Of a stretch of 26,251 bases of DNA, positions 14,783 to 22,864 are shown in pieces. The notes under the pieces were generated by a model that was given only the letters and a program-made list of their open reading frames with translations, was not told the origin of the DNA and searched no databases. How positions within the stretch are numbered: position 1 is the stretch's first letter; the number at the start of each line of letters is the position of its first letter. This stretch comes from Pseudomonadota bacterium. Its GTDB lineage: Bacteria > Pseudomonadota > Alphaproteobacteria > Rhizobiales > Xanthobacteraceae. The DNA lies in the NCBI GenBank assembly GCA_023451825.1, contig JAEXYA010000068.1:1-26251 (forward strand), read 5' to 3'. Made by a program: the position numbers and the translations under genes.

Positions 14783-15601
14783 GTGCAGGTCGTGGAAGCA
14801 AATGGCGCCCGTATTCCGGCCATCGGGCTCGGCACCTGGGAATTGCGCGGCCGCACCTGCGCGCGGGTGATCGAGCAGGCGGTCAAGCTCGGCTATCGCC
14901 ATATCGACACGGCCCAGGCCTATGAGAACGAGCGCGAGGTCGGCGAGGGCATTCGCGCATCGCATGTCCATCGCAACGAGATCTTCGTCACCACCAAGAT
15001 CTGGACCACGCATTTCGCGCCCCACAATCTCGAACGCTCGGTCAAGGAAAGCCTTACGCGCCTGCGCATGCCCGATGTCGATCTGTTGCTGCTGCATTGG
15101 CCAAGCGCGCATGTGCCGTTGGAGGAAACGCTCGGTTCGCTGGCCCATGCGAAACGCATGGGGCTGACGCGGCATATCGGCGTTTCGAACTTTACGGTGG
15201 CACTGATCGAACAAGCCGTCGCGGCGTGCCCGGAGCCGCTCGTCTGCGATCAGGTCGAGTACCATCCATATCTCGACCAGACGAAAGTCAGCACGGCCTG
15301 CAGCGACAATGGCCTCGCGCTCGTGGCCTACAGCCCCATTGCAAAAGGCAATGTGCGCGGCGACGAAACGCTCGCTGCGATCGGCAGGGCGCATGGCAAG
15401 ACCGCCGCGCAGGTCTGTTTGCGCTGGCTGGTGCAGCAGGGGGCGGTCGCGATCCCGCGCACGTCGAAGGTCGAGCGCCTCTCCGAGAATATCGATGTGT
15501 TCGACTTCGTGTTGTCGGAAGATGAGATGGCCGCCGTCGCGGCGCTTGGTCGCCCTGATGGTCGCCTGACCGATTACGGCTTTGCGCCGAAATGGGACTG
15601 A
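14783..15601 (+). CDS. aldo/keto reductase
   Basis: A 272-residue NADPH-dependent oxidoreductase of the aldo/keto reductase superfamily, similar in layout to bacterial 2,5-diketo-gluconate and methylglyoxal reductases. The catalytic tetrad is visible: Asp42 (YRHIDTAQ), Tyr47 (AYENE), Lys72 (VTTKIW) and His105 (LLLHWP). The signatures IGVSNF and the C-terminal cofactor motif IPRTSKVERLSENIDVFDF also fit. The GTG start at 14783 has an excellent AAAGGAGGA ribosome site. It is followed by the YdcF-family gene on the same strand. Substrate is not predictable from the sequence. Confidence 0.94.
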   Translation: MQVVEANGARIPAIGLGTWELRGRTCARVIEQAVKLGYRHIDTAQAYENEREVGEGIRASHVHRNEIFVTTKIWTTHFAPHNLERSVKESLTRLRMPDVDLLLLHWPSAHVPLEETLGSLAHAKRMGLTRHIGVSNFTVALIEQAVAACPEPLVCDQVEYHPYLDQTKVSTACSDNGLALVAYSPIAKGNVRGDETLAAIGRAHGKTAAQVCLRWLVQQGAVAIPRTSKVERLSENIDVFDFVLSEDEMAAVAALGRPDGRLTDYGFAPKWD

Positions 15602-15639
15602 TGCCGTCGTCATCTCGGCGAACGCGCATTTGCCTCATT

Positions 15640-15657
15640 GATCCCGCAGACGGGATC
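15640..15657. other. short hairpin between aldo/keto reductase and YdcF-family gene
   Basis: GATCCCG and CGGGATC form a perfect 7-bp stem with a 4-base loop (CAGA). No T-run follows on either strand, so it is at most a weak or factor-dependent terminator. Confidence 0.35.
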
Positions 15658-15695
15658 GGCCATTCAGGGCACCCACGCCGGCCTGCGGATTGATC

Positions 15696-16496
15696 ATGTT
15701 TTTCTATGCCTCGAACATCCTCGGCTTCTTCACCCAGCCATCGAATTTTATCGCCGCGCTCTGTGTCATCGGCCTCGTGCTGGTGCTGTTCAACCGGCAT
15801 CGGCTCGGCACCTGGCTGGTGACGTTCGGCATCCTGCTGCTGCTGGTGGTCGGCTATTCGCCGCTCAGCAATGTGCTGCTGCTGACGCTGACCGAGCGCT
15901 TTCCGCAATGGCAGGATGGCGGCCGGGCGCCGGATGGCATCGTGGTGCTTGGCGGCGCCATCGATGCCGATTCCACGGTGGCGCGCAATTCTCTGGAGAT
16001 CGACGCGTCGGGCGAGCGCGTAACGGCCATGCTCGAACTCGCGCGCCGCTATCCGCAGGCAAAGATCGTCTTCACGGGCGGCGCCAGCAGTCTGATCGAG
16101 CAGACGCTGTCCGAAGCACCTGTGGCCGGCGACGTGTTGCGGCGGTTTGGCGTGGCGCCGGAGCGCATCGTGCTGGAGACCGACAGCCGCACGACCGAGG
16201 AGAATGCGACCTTCACCGCGCGGCTGGTCAAGCCGAAGCCCGGCGAGCGCTGGCTGCTGGTGACCTCTGCCTGGCACATGCCGCGCTCGATCGGTGTCTT
16301 CCGCAAGGCTGGCTTCGATGTCGAAGCCTATCCCGTGGATTGGCGGAGCCGTGGCTGGATCGATGCAAGCGACACGTTCTATACGGTCAGCGCCGGTCTC
16401 TCCCGCGCGGACGTCGCGATGCATGAATGGGTCGGCCTCTTGGGTTACCGTCTCGCCGGCCGCACCAACGAATTGCTGCCGGGGCCGAAGAAATAG
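15696..16496 (+). CDS. YdcF/ElyC-family (DUF218) membrane protein
   Basis: A 266-residue inner-membrane protein with two N-terminal hydrophobic segments (about 3-31 and 38-60) and a DUF218 domain behind them. Typical motifs are IVVLGGAI, IVFTGGAS, ETDSRTTEENA and LLVTSAWHMPRS. Relatives include ElyC, SanA and YdcF of E. coli, linked to envelope and peptidoglycan integrity, but no reaction is established. ATG at 15696 chosen; a TTG two codons earlier is also in frame. Its stop directly abuts the stop of the opposing XRE gene, with no spacer. Confidence 0.87.
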   Translation: MFFYASNILGFFTQPSNFIAALCVIGLVLVLFNRHRLGTWLVTFGILLLLVVGYSPLSNVLLLTLTERFPQWQDGGRAPDGIVVLGGAIDADSTVARNSLEIDASGERVTAMLELARRYPQAKIVFTGGASSLIEQTLSEAPVAGDVLRRFGVAPERIVLETDSRTTEENATFTARLVKPKPGERWLLVTSAWHMPRSIGVFRKAGFDVEAYPVDWRSRGWIDASDTFYTVSAGLSRADVAMHEWVGLLGYRLAGRTNELLPGPKK

Positions 16497-16838
16497 TCAA
16501 GCGGCAGGGATCAGCGTAATCCGGCCGGCTTCGCCGCGCTTGCGGCGCGGACGGATGGTGATCTCGATATCCTGATCGAAAGCGGTCAGCATGCGCATCA
16601 GTTTCTCGACAGAGGCCAGTTGCAACTGACCACGCAGCAGTTTCGAGAGATCGGGCTGCGACATCGCGGTCATTTTTGCGGCTGCCGTCTGCGTCATCTC
16701 ACGCTCGGCGATCAACCGCTTCAATTCGAACACGAGCGAAGCCTTTAGATGAAGCTCTTCGGCGTCTGGCAGGCCGAGATCCGCGAACACATTGCCAGAG
16801 CCTTGCGTAAGGGCGGGCGAATCTTTCTTGCTCGTCAT
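16497..16838 (-). CDS. XRE-family antitoxin-like protein, no partner toxin
   Basis: A 113-residue protein with a helix-turn-helix of the HTH_37 type (about 32-85: LKASLVFELKRLIAEREMTQTAAAKMTAMSQPDLSKLLRGQLQLASVEKLMRML). This class is usually the antitoxin of a Gp49/HigB-like toxin encoded just upstream. Here the upstream gene is instead a DUF3253 protein, so the partner is missing or distant. AGGGA sits about 7 bases before the ATG at 16838. It may act as a lone regulator. Confidence 0.82.
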   Translation of the reverse strand: MTSKKDSPALTQGSGNVFADLGLPDAEELHLKASLVFELKRLIAEREMTQTAAAKMTAMSQPDLSKLLRGQLQLASVEKLMRMLTAFDQDIEITIRPRRKRGEAGRITLIPAA

Positions 16839-16861
16839 CCGCGATCCCTATTCTGCTTGTG

Positions 16862-17185
16862 TTATGTCTCTTCGTCCTTCGGCAGCCCTAGCCTATAGAC
16901 GCCGCGGAAATCTTCGGGATCTTCCACGGGCTTGCCCTTGCGATAGATCACCAGCCGGCCAGCCAGCATCAGCTTCACCGCTGCGTGACGGATCGGCGTC
17001 AGATGCGCGTGCCAGTCGCCTTCGGGCTCGATCAGATGGGCGATCTCCGGTGCGCTCAGGGTTTTGGCGGGATCGCGGCCGAGAATGGCCAGGATGCGCT
17101 CGTCGAGCGGCTGGGATTTTGGCTTCGCTGCCTTGGGCGGGGCGGCGGCGGATTTCTTCGGAGCTTTGGATTCGGATTTGGCCAT
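16862..17185 (-). CDS. DUF3253 winged-helix-like protein
   Basis: A 107-residue protein with a Lys/Ala/Pro-rich head (about 1-30) and a compact C-terminal part (ERILAILGRDPAKTLSAPEIAHLIEPEGDW, HAAVKLMLAGRLVIYRKGKPVEDPEDFRGVYRLG). This matches what I recall of DUF3253, a small presumed winged-helix family. The Lys-rich head could bind nucleic acid, which is an inference. ATG at 17185 follows GCAGGG; an ATG at 17209 would add eight residues. It lies 23 bases upstream of the XRE gene, so the two are probably co-transcribed. Confidence 0.75.
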   Translation of the reverse strand: MAKSESKAPKKSAAAPPKAAKPKSQPLDERILAILGRDPAKTLSAPEIAHLIEPEGDWHAHLTPIRHAAVKLMLAGRLVIYRKGKPVEDPEDFRGVYRLGLPKDEET

Positions 17186-17313
17186 GCCCTGCCATGACTG
17201 ATCGCCCATCCGGACGCAAGCTGTGACATGGCAGCGATAGCGCTCCGGGTTGGGGGCCGCTAATATTGCACCTCCGGCGTATCGTCTGTCTTCGAGTCCA
17301 AATCTACAAGGTC

Positions 17314-18231
17314 ATGGAACCTCGCACCCTCATTCGCGCAGCGATCGCCGTTTCGGTGCTTGGCCATCTGGCCCTGGCCGCAGGCGTCTATCTCGCCGAT
17401 GCCAAGCCGATGGAGCCGCATGAGGAGCACGTCACAGTCGATCTGGTGACCCCACAGGAACTTGCCGAAGCCGAAAAGAAGGCCGAGGAGACCAAGCCGG
17501 AGCCGGACCCCGACAAGAAGCCGGAGCCCGAATTTCGTCTGCCCGACCTGACCACGCGGCCTACATTGGAGGAGCAACAGACCTCGGCGGCCGCGGCGAC
17601 CAAGCCGCAATCCTCACCACAGAAATCCGAGCCGGAGAAAGCCGCCCAGCCGCAAAAGGCGGCATCGGCACCAGAGCCGCAGCCGGCCCGGCAACAACAG
17701 CCCCAGCAACCGCCGACCCAGTCGCCATTGTCCGCCGCATCGCCTCCAGCGGCCCAGCCGCCGCCATCGCAGCAACAGGCCGCCTTGCAACCCGCCCCAG
17801 CGCCGCAATCACCGCCGCCTGCGGCGGAGCAGGTGCCGCCACAGCCCGATCCGGACATCACGGTGAAATACGGCGTCATGCTCGGACTGCCCGGCTTCGG
17901 CGGCGCGCCGACGAGCGAGCAGGCCGATATCGCCAAGACCGACATCGCGGCGTTTCACCGCCACCTCAAGACCTGCCTGAAATTGCCGCCCAATGTCGCG
18001 CGCAATGACGATGCGATGGTGAAGCTGCGCGCCCAACTCACGCCGGATGGACGGCTTGTTGCCGAGCCGACGGTGATCGAGGTGCGGCGGCCGGCCAAGG
18101 CGGCGTTGCTCCTGCAGGCGGCCAAGCAGGGGCTGGAAGCCTGCCAGCCTTATTCGATGCTGCCGGCCGACAAATACAACGAGTGGCGCGTGCTCGACCT
18201 GCCGTTCACGCCGCAGGATTTCGGGACTTAG
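17314..18231 (+). CDS. TolA/TonB-like proline-rich envelope protein
   Basis: A 305-residue protein built like a periplasm-spanning energy transducer. It has an N-terminal membrane anchor (about 7-28: IRAAIAVSVLGHLALAAGVYLA), then a long Pro/Gln/Ala/Glu/Lys-rich stretch (about 35-200). A small C-terminal domain follows, with HLKTCLKLPP, AQLTPDGRLVAEPTVIEV, GLEACQPYSMLPADKYNEWRVLDLPFTPQDF. The two cysteines in that domain could form a disulfide, as in TolA C-terminal domains. No tolQ, tolR, exbB or pal gene is nearby, so the exact role is open. ATG at 17314 (MEPRTL) fits the anchor best. The last 26 bases overlap the 3' end of the opposing DUF599 gene. Confidence 0.78.
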   Translation: MEPRTLIRAAIAVSVLGHLALAAGVYLADAKPMEPHEEHVTVDLVTPQELAEAEKKAEETKPEPDPDKKPEPEFRLPDLTTRPTLEEQQTSAAAATKPQSSPQKSEPEKAAQPQKAASAPEPQPARQQQPQQPPTQSPLSAASPPAAQPPPSQQQAALQPAPAPQSPPPAAEQVPPQPDPDITVKYGVMLGLPGFGGAPTSEQADIAKTDIAAFHRHLKTCLKLPPNVARNDDAMVKLRAQLTPDGRLVAEPTVIEVRRPAKAALLLQAAKQGLEACQPYSMLPADKYNEWRVLDLPFTPQDFGT

Positions 18232-18949
18232 CCTTCTCTTCGGCGAGCGTCTTCTTCACCGCCTCGATATCCTCGCCCATGGCGCGCCAGGCATTGGAGG
18301 CGAATTGCCGTCGCCAGGTGACGATCACCACGGCTGCGGTGGAGACGATGAAGACCCACGGGCTGACGAACCAGCCGAGATAACCGAGCGCGAAGAAGAA
18401 GGCGCGCTGGCCGCGGTTGAAATGGCGCGCGGCGGCGCCGAACATCTGCGTCGTGCGCACTACATGCGCTTCGGCCTCCGGCGTATGGCGGTCCGCGGCA
18501 AAGGGCATCGCGCCGAACAGGATCGCCACATAGTTGAACAGCCGGTAGGCCCAGGCGAATTTGAAGAACGCATAGACGAAGATCAGGATCAGGCCGAAGC
18601 ACTTCACCTCCCACAAGCCCGCCGATGAATTGAAGCCGATCGGCAGATTGGCCATGATCGGCATCACCTCATTGGTGGCGCGCAGCAGCGCCAGCGCGCC
18701 ACCGATGGCGATCAGCGTGGTGGAGGCGAACCAGGCGGTGCCGTTCTGCAGCGAGGTCAGGATATGCGTATCGACGATGCGCGCCTCGCGCGCCAGCATC
18801 CGGCGCATCCACACTTCGCGATAGGCATGCATGCGTGCGGACAGGCTGTTGCGGCCATAAGAGCTGTGCTCGAGCGTGATCGCATAAGCGGCCCATTCGA
18901 GAATGAAGAAGCCCAGCGCAAAAGCGTCGATCCAGGTATAGTTCGGCAT
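18206..18949 (-). CDS. DUF599 family membrane protein
   Basis: A 247-residue inner-membrane protein. It has hydrophobic segments near residues 5-24, 72-90, 114-150 and 188-212, a conserved-looking charged loop (MHAYREVWMRRMLAREARIVDTHILTSLQNGTAWFASTTLIAIGG) and YGRNSL. This pattern fits DUF599, whose function is unknown. Its 3' end overlaps the TolA-like gene by 26 bases in the convergent orientation. The ATG at 18949 gives MPNYTWIDAFALGFF. It stands alone on its strand. Confidence 0.85.
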   Translation of the reverse strand: MPNYTWIDAFALGFFILEWAAYAITLEHSSYGRNSLSARMHAYREVWMRRMLAREARIVDTHILTSLQNGTAWFASTTLIAIGGALALLRATNEVMPIMANLPIGFNSSAGLWEVKCFGLILIFVYAFFKFAWAYRLFNYVAILFGAMPFAADRHTPEAEAHVVRTTQMFGAAARHFNRGQRAFFFALGYLGWFVSPWVFIVSTAAVVIVTWRRQFASNAWRAMGEDIEAVKKTLAEEKAKSRNPAA

Positions 18950-19077
18950 GCAGCACCCAATGTCTCAAGGAGCGGTTCTGCCACTTCGGATCGCAGGCGG
19001 CAACGGGGAGCTGCGCCCAACTTGATTGCAGCGTGGCCACGCACATGGCATTTTGCACGCCTTGCAAGGAGCGGGTG

Positions 19078-19734
19078 ATGGCTTTGAAACTGGTGATCGG
19101 TAACAAGAACTATTCGTCATGGTCGATGCGCCCGTGGGTTGCCTTGAAAGGCGCCGGCATCCCGTTCGAGGAAATCTTCATCCCGCTCTATACGGACGCT
19201 GCCGACAAGCAGCGCATTCTCGACGTCACGCCGTCCGGCAAGGTGCCGGCATTGATCGACGGCGACGTCACCGTGTGGGATTCGCTCGCCATCATCGAAT
19301 ATGCGAATGAGCGTTTTCCCGATGCGAAACTATGGCCGCAGGACGTCGCGCATCGCGCCCATGCGCGCTCGGTCTCGGCCGAGATGCATTCCGGCTTCAT
19401 GCCGCTGCGCAACGAATGCGGCATGAACCTGCACCAGCCGGTGAAGGCCAAGGCGCTGTCGGATGACGCCAAGGCCAACATCGCCCGCATCCAGGAAATC
19501 TGGTCGGACTGCCGCAAGCGCTATGGCGCGGCCGGCCCGTATCTGTTCGGCACTTTCAGCGCGGTGGATGCGATGTTCGCGCCGGTGGTGCATCGCTTCC
19601 GCATCTACGCCATCGACGTGTCAGCAGAAGCGCGCGCTTACATGGACACCATGCAGGCCAATCCGGCGTTCCGCCAATGGACGGACGAGGGGCTTGCCGA
19701 AACCCTGCTGATCCCGCGCTTCGAGCAAGAGTGA
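19078..19734 (+). CDS. glutathione S-transferase family protein
   Basis: A 218-residue cytoplasmic protein with the two-domain glutathione S-transferase layout. The thioredoxin-like N-terminal domain (LVIGNKNYSSWSMRPWVALKGAGIPFEE) carries SSWS in the usual catalytic region, the cis-Pro motif GKVPALI, and the glutathione-binding DSLAIIEY. The all-helical C-terminal domain follows (AAGPYLFGTFSAVDAMFAPVVHRF). ATG at 19078 has AAGGAG six bases upstream, which decides it over the in-frame ATG at 19033. Substrate is unknown. Confidence 0.93.
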   Translation: MALKLVIGNKNYSSWSMRPWVALKGAGIPFEEIFIPLYTDAADKQRILDVTPSGKVPALIDGDVTVWDSLAIIEYANERFPDAKLWPQDVAHRAHARSVSAEMHSGFMPLRNECGMNLHQPVKAKALSDDAKANIARIQEIWSDCRKRYGAAGPYLFGTFSAVDAMFAPVVHRFRIYAIDVSAEARAYMDTMQANPAFRQWTDEGLAETLLIPRFEQE

Positions 19735-19844
19735 TCGCGCCGGCTGCGATCCGCTCTTGTTCTGCCGGATATCGTCGCCATAACAACAGCATATTGCGGG
19801 TGCATGGCAGCCGCATTGTTTAAGAGTGCGTGGGGACTTCCTGA

Positions 19845-20786
19845 ATGAATGCGGCCTGGGCGAACTCGCTCGATCATTTCCTGCGTGGGGCTTCGTGGCC
19901 GATCTGGCTGGCGCTTGCGGTTGCCGCGCTGTTCGGCCTTGTCTTGCTCGTGACCTTGCTGCGTGCCGAGAAGTCGGTCGCCAATGCCGTGCTGAGCCTG
20001 ATCGCATTGCTGGCCATCGGTGTCGCTGCATCGGTGTTGTTGCGCGAGGCCGACCATGTGGACAAGCCTGCTGCTGCCGCGCCTGCGCCGCAGGTCACCG
20101 CAGCCTTGCCCGTACTGTCTTGCCTCGATGAGCTCGCAGGCGAGATGGTGCTCGCGGCCTGCGAGAAATCGCTCTACGCATCGCCGGACACGGTTGCCGC
20201 TGCAGTCACTGCGAGCGCTGCTCTGGTGGACCGGTTGACCTCCTATGGTGATGTCGGCAGCGCCAACAGATTGGCACCGCCCGATCTCGCGTCTCTGCGC
20301 AATGCGGTGGAGCGCGATCGCTACGGGCTCATTGCTTATGTCTTGCAATCGCGCGATCGGTGTACGCCCGAGGCCTGCTTTGCCTATCCGTCCGTTCCCG
20401 ATCACCGGCGGATCGCCTCCAATATGGAGGAGCGTGTCTATGAGACAATGGTGACGAAATATGCGCCGGCATGGAACGCGCCGCCGGCCGCCGCTGCTGC
20501 GCCGTCGCCGGTTCCAGGCGTCGCGTCGCTGTCCGGCCTGCCGCCGTCGCTGCCCACGGGCAAGCCGACCAATGCCGAATTCCCGTCATCGTCGTCGATA
20601 CCGCCGATCTCGATCATGACCGATACGCCGGTCCGCGCGCCTGCTGCGGATGCCAAGGCGGCCCCGCGCGCCGCGCCGAAGAAGCAGGCGGCGCCGAAAG
20701 AGGCCCCCGCAGCGCCCCGTCCACAGGCGGCTGCGCCGGCGGCGCCCATCCAGCTTGCGCCGGGTGCACCGCAGGCGGATAACTGA
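19845..20786 (+). CDS. Pro/Ala-rich membrane protein of unknown function
   Basis: A 313-residue protein with two N-terminal membrane helices (about 17-40 and 46-66), a middle domain, and a low-complexity Pro/Ala/Lys/Ser-rich tail (about 208-313). The middle domain has four cysteines (SCLDELAGEMVLAACEKSLYASPDTVAAAV, RCTPEACFAYP), which suggests disulfides and a periplasmic location. I recognise no family. The ATG follows only weak ribosome bases. The stop is four bases before the DUF1489 start, so the two genes are very likely co-transcribed and perhaps translationally coupled. Confidence 0.75.
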   Translation: MNAAWANSLDHFLRGASWPIWLALAVAALFGLVLLVTLLRAEKSVANAVLSLIALLAIGVAASVLLREADHVDKPAAAAPAPQVTAALPVLSCLDELAGEMVLAACEKSLYASPDTVAAAVTASAALVDRLTSYGDVGSANRLAPPDLASLRNAVERDRYGLIAYVLQSRDRCTPEACFAYPSVPDHRRIASNMEERVYETMVTKYAPAWNAPPAAAAAPSPVPGVASLSGLPPSLPTGKPTNAEFPSSSSIPPISIMTDTPVRAPAADAKAAPRAAPKKQAAPKEAPAAPRPQAAAPAAPIQLAPGAPQADN

Positions 20787-20790
20787 GGGC

Positions 20791-21228
20791 ATGCCCCTTC
20801 ATATCGTCAAACTCGCCGTCGGCTGCGAGTCCATCGCCGATTTCAAGAGCTATCTCGCCGAGCGCATGCGCGCCGCCAAAGCGCGTGGCGAGAAGCAGCA
20901 GCATATCCACATCACCCGCATGGTGCCGAAGCGCGATGCCGAGATCCTCGACGGCGGTTCGCTCTATTGGGTGATCCGCGGCGAGATCGCGTTGCGCGAG
21001 AAGATTCTGGCCATCGAGCCGTTCCGCGACGGCGAGGGCATCAATCGCTGCCGGCTGATCATGGAGCCGAAGCCGGTGACGGTGGCGCCGCGTCCGCTGC
21101 GCCCGTTCCAGGGCTGGCGCTATCTCACCGACAAGGACGCGCCGCCGGATCTCGGCAAGGCCGCCGCCAGCATCGAGGCCATGCCCGAGCCGATGCGTCG
21201 CGAGCTGCGCGAATTGGGGCTGCTGTAA
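20791..21228 (+). CDS. DUF1489 family protein
   Basis: A 145-residue soluble protein with the DUF1489 look: MPLHIVKLAVGCESIADF, RMVPKRDAEILDGGSLYWVIRG, then FRDGEGINRCRLIMEP and PFQGWRYL. This family is common in alphaproteobacteria and has no assigned function. The ATG at 20791 lies four bases after the previous stop with GAGG close by, consistent with translational coupling. A REP-like element follows the stop. Confidence 0.88.
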   Translation: MPLHIVKLAVGCESIADFKSYLAERMRAAKARGEKQQHIHITRMVPKRDAEILDGGSLYWVIRGEIALREKILAIEPFRDGEGINRCRLIMEPKPVTVAPRPLRPFQGWRYLTDKDAPPDLGKAAASIEAMPEPMRRELRELGLL

Positions 21229-21234
21229 CACGGC

Positions 21235-21304
21235 CGTAATCCGCCGCGCAGTTTCAGCTTTGGATGCGGCCGGCGGATTACGCTCGGCTCATCCGCCCTA
21301 CGGC
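21235..21304. repeat. REP-like element, GTAG-GGCGGAT type, with partial inverted copy
   Basis: On the minus strand a full unit reads GTAG, arm GGCGGAT, loop GAGCCGAGCGTA, arm ATCCGCC. A partial inverted copy lies to its left, so CGTAATCCGCCG (21235-21246) matches CGGCGGATTACG (21271-21282) perfectly. The GTAG of the second unit is lost. It sits between DUF1489 and pdxJ. Confidence 0.82.
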
Positions 21305-21392
21305 TGGGCGCATGCATGGCGGCCAATACCTCGCCATGACAACGCAGTATTGCTAAGAAGAGGCCTTCGACACCCGCTTGCGAAAGCCTGAC

Positions 21393-22154
21393 ATGCCGTC
21401 CTCGTCTCTCCGCCTTGGCGTCAATATCGATCACGTCGCAACCCTGCGTAATGCGCGCGGCGGCAAGCACCCGGATCCCGTGCGTGCGGCGCTCGAAGCC
21501 ATTGCTGCCGGCGCCGACGGCATCACCGCGCATCTGCGCGAAGATCGCCGCCATATCCGCGATGCCGATATGGAGCGGTTGAAGGCCGAGATTTCAAAAC
21601 CGCTGAATTTCGAAATGGCGGCGACGCCGGACATGGTGCGCATCGCGCTCGGCGTGCAGCCGCATGCGGTGTGCCTGGTGCCCGAACGACGCGAAGAACT
21701 CACCACCGAAGGCGGCCTCGATGTGGTGGGCCAGCGGGAGTCGCTTGAGCCGACGATTGCGCGCTTCAACGATGCGGGCGTACGCGTCTCGCTGTTCATC
21801 GCTGCGGACCCGAAGCAGATCGAGATGGCCGCGAAGCTGAAAGCGCCGGTCATCGAGGTCCACACCGGCGCATGGTGCGATGCCATCACCGACGGTGAAT
21901 TGATCAAGGCCGAAAGCGAATGGCAGCGCATCGTTGCTGGCGTGAAACTGGCGAAATCCGCCGGCCTCGAAGTCCATGCCGGCCACGGCCTCGATTATGC
22001 GACTGCGGAGACGATCGCGGCGCTGCCGGAAATCATGGAGCTGAATATCGGCTACTACATGATCGGTGAATCTCTTTTCGTCGGCCTCTCCGAAACCGTG
22101 AAGCGCATGCGCGCCGCCATGGACAAGGGCGTTGCGAAGCGAGGCAGCGCATGA
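21393..22154 (+). CDS. pdxJ: pyridoxine 5'-phosphate synthase PdxJ
   Basis: Condenses 1-deoxy-D-xylulose 5-phosphate with 3-amino-2-oxopropyl phosphate to form pyridoxine 5'-phosphate, the ring-closing step of DXP-dependent vitamin B6 synthesis. The 253 residues fit this TIM-barrel family. Motifs present are GVNIDHVATLRNARGG, HLREDRRHI, LNFEMAAT, LVPERREELTTEGGLD, VEVHTG-type VIEVHTGAWC, and AGHGLDY with ELNIGYYMIGESLFVGL near the C-terminus. ATG at 21393 is used; an in-frame TTG at 21378 is less likely. The stop overlaps the acpS start (ATGA). Confidence 0.96.
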   Translation: MPSSSLRLGVNIDHVATLRNARGGKHPDPVRAALEAIAAGADGITAHLREDRRHIRDADMERLKAEISKPLNFEMAATPDMVRIALGVQPHAVCLVPERREELTTEGGLDVVGQRESLEPTIARFNDAGVRVSLFIAADPKQIEMAAKLKAPVIEVHTGAWCDAITDGELIKAESEWQRIVAGVKLAKSAGLEVHAGHGLDYATAETIAALPEIMELNIGYYMIGESLFVGLSETVKRMRAAMDKGVAKRGSA

Positions 22155-22564
22155 TCATCGGCATCGGCTCCGACCTGATCGACATCACCCGCGTCGCCAA
22201 AGTGATCGAACGTCACGGCGACCGCTTTCTCGACCGCGTCTTCACCGAAGCCGAACGGGCAAGGGCTCAGCGCCGCGCCAAGAGCGAGAAGATGGTGGTC
22301 GCGACCTATGCCAAACGCTTCGCTGCCAAGGAAGCGATGTCCAAGGCCCTCGGCACCGGCATCCGCCAGGGCGTCTGGTGGCGCGACATGGGCGTGATCA
22401 ACCTGCCGGGCGGCAAACCGTCCATGAAACTGACCGGCGGCGCACTGGCGCGTTTGCAGGCACTGACCCCGGCAGGGCACGAGCCTCAGATCGACCTCTC
22501 GATCACCGACGACTGGCCGTTGGCGCAAGCTTTCGTGATCATCTCGGCGGTGGCGAAGCCTTAG
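22151..22564 (+). CDS. acpS: holo-[acyl-carrier-protein] synthase
   Basis: Transfers 4'-phosphopantetheine from coenzyme A to acyl-carrier protein, enabling fatty acid synthesis. The 137 residues fit AcpS. The Mg2+-binding aspartate is at 8 (MIIGIGSDLIDI) and the glutamate at 61 in KRFAAKEAMSKALGTGI. The C-terminal ISDDW-like motif appears as SITDDW. Its ATG overlaps the pdxJ stop, so translation is coupled. In related genomes lepB follows closely; here two tiny membrane-protein genes intervene. Confidence 0.96.
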   Translation: MIIGIGSDLIDITRVAKVIERHGDRFLDRVFTEAERARAQRRAKSEKMVVATYAKRFAAKEAMSKALGTGIRQGVWWRDMGVINLPGGKPSMKLTGGALARLQALTPAGHEPQIDLSITDDWPLAQAFVIISAVAKP

Positions 22565-22630
22565 ATTTGCGGTATTTGCGTGCGCAATTTAGGCGTGTAA
22601 GGATGGCGCCCCTGGGGATCGGGCGCGCTG

Positions 22631-22864
22631 ATGAACAGAACCGTCTTGAATGAGCGGACAAAGCTGTTCGCAAATTTTGCCAACACGACCGCTGCGGCGT
22701 TTCTGTCGGCGGGCGTTATTGGCCCCGGTCTGGCGTTCTTTTATGGAATATTGCCTTCGGGCACTGGTCTGCTTTCAATCCTGACCGGATCGGTTGTTTG
22801 CATATTGTTCAGTGCGGGCATACATCTCACAGGTAGGGCAATCCTCGGAAGGATCCAGGAATGA
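22631..22864 (+). CDS. small two-helix membrane protein (first of a pair)
   Basis: A 77-residue protein with a short charged head (MNRTVLNERTKLFANFANT), two hydrophobic segments (about 21-41 and 45-64) and a basic tail (GRAILGRIQE). Small proteins of this shape occur in Rhizobiales and are sometimes loosely labelled amino acid transporter, which the size does not support. Base composition is visibly less GC-rich than the flanking genes. Its TGA overlaps the next ATG (ATGA). No strong ribosome site is seen. Function unknown. Confidence 0.68.
   Translation: MNRTVLNERTKLFANFANTTAAAFLSAGVIGPGLAFFYGILPSGTGLLSILTGSVVCILFSAGIHLTGRAILGRIQE

Noticed and set aside
15288..16424. 378-codon minus-strand open frame opposite the aldo/keto reductase and YdcF-family genes
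   Set aside because: It spans two well-supported genes and their spacer on the opposite strand and has no recognisable domain.
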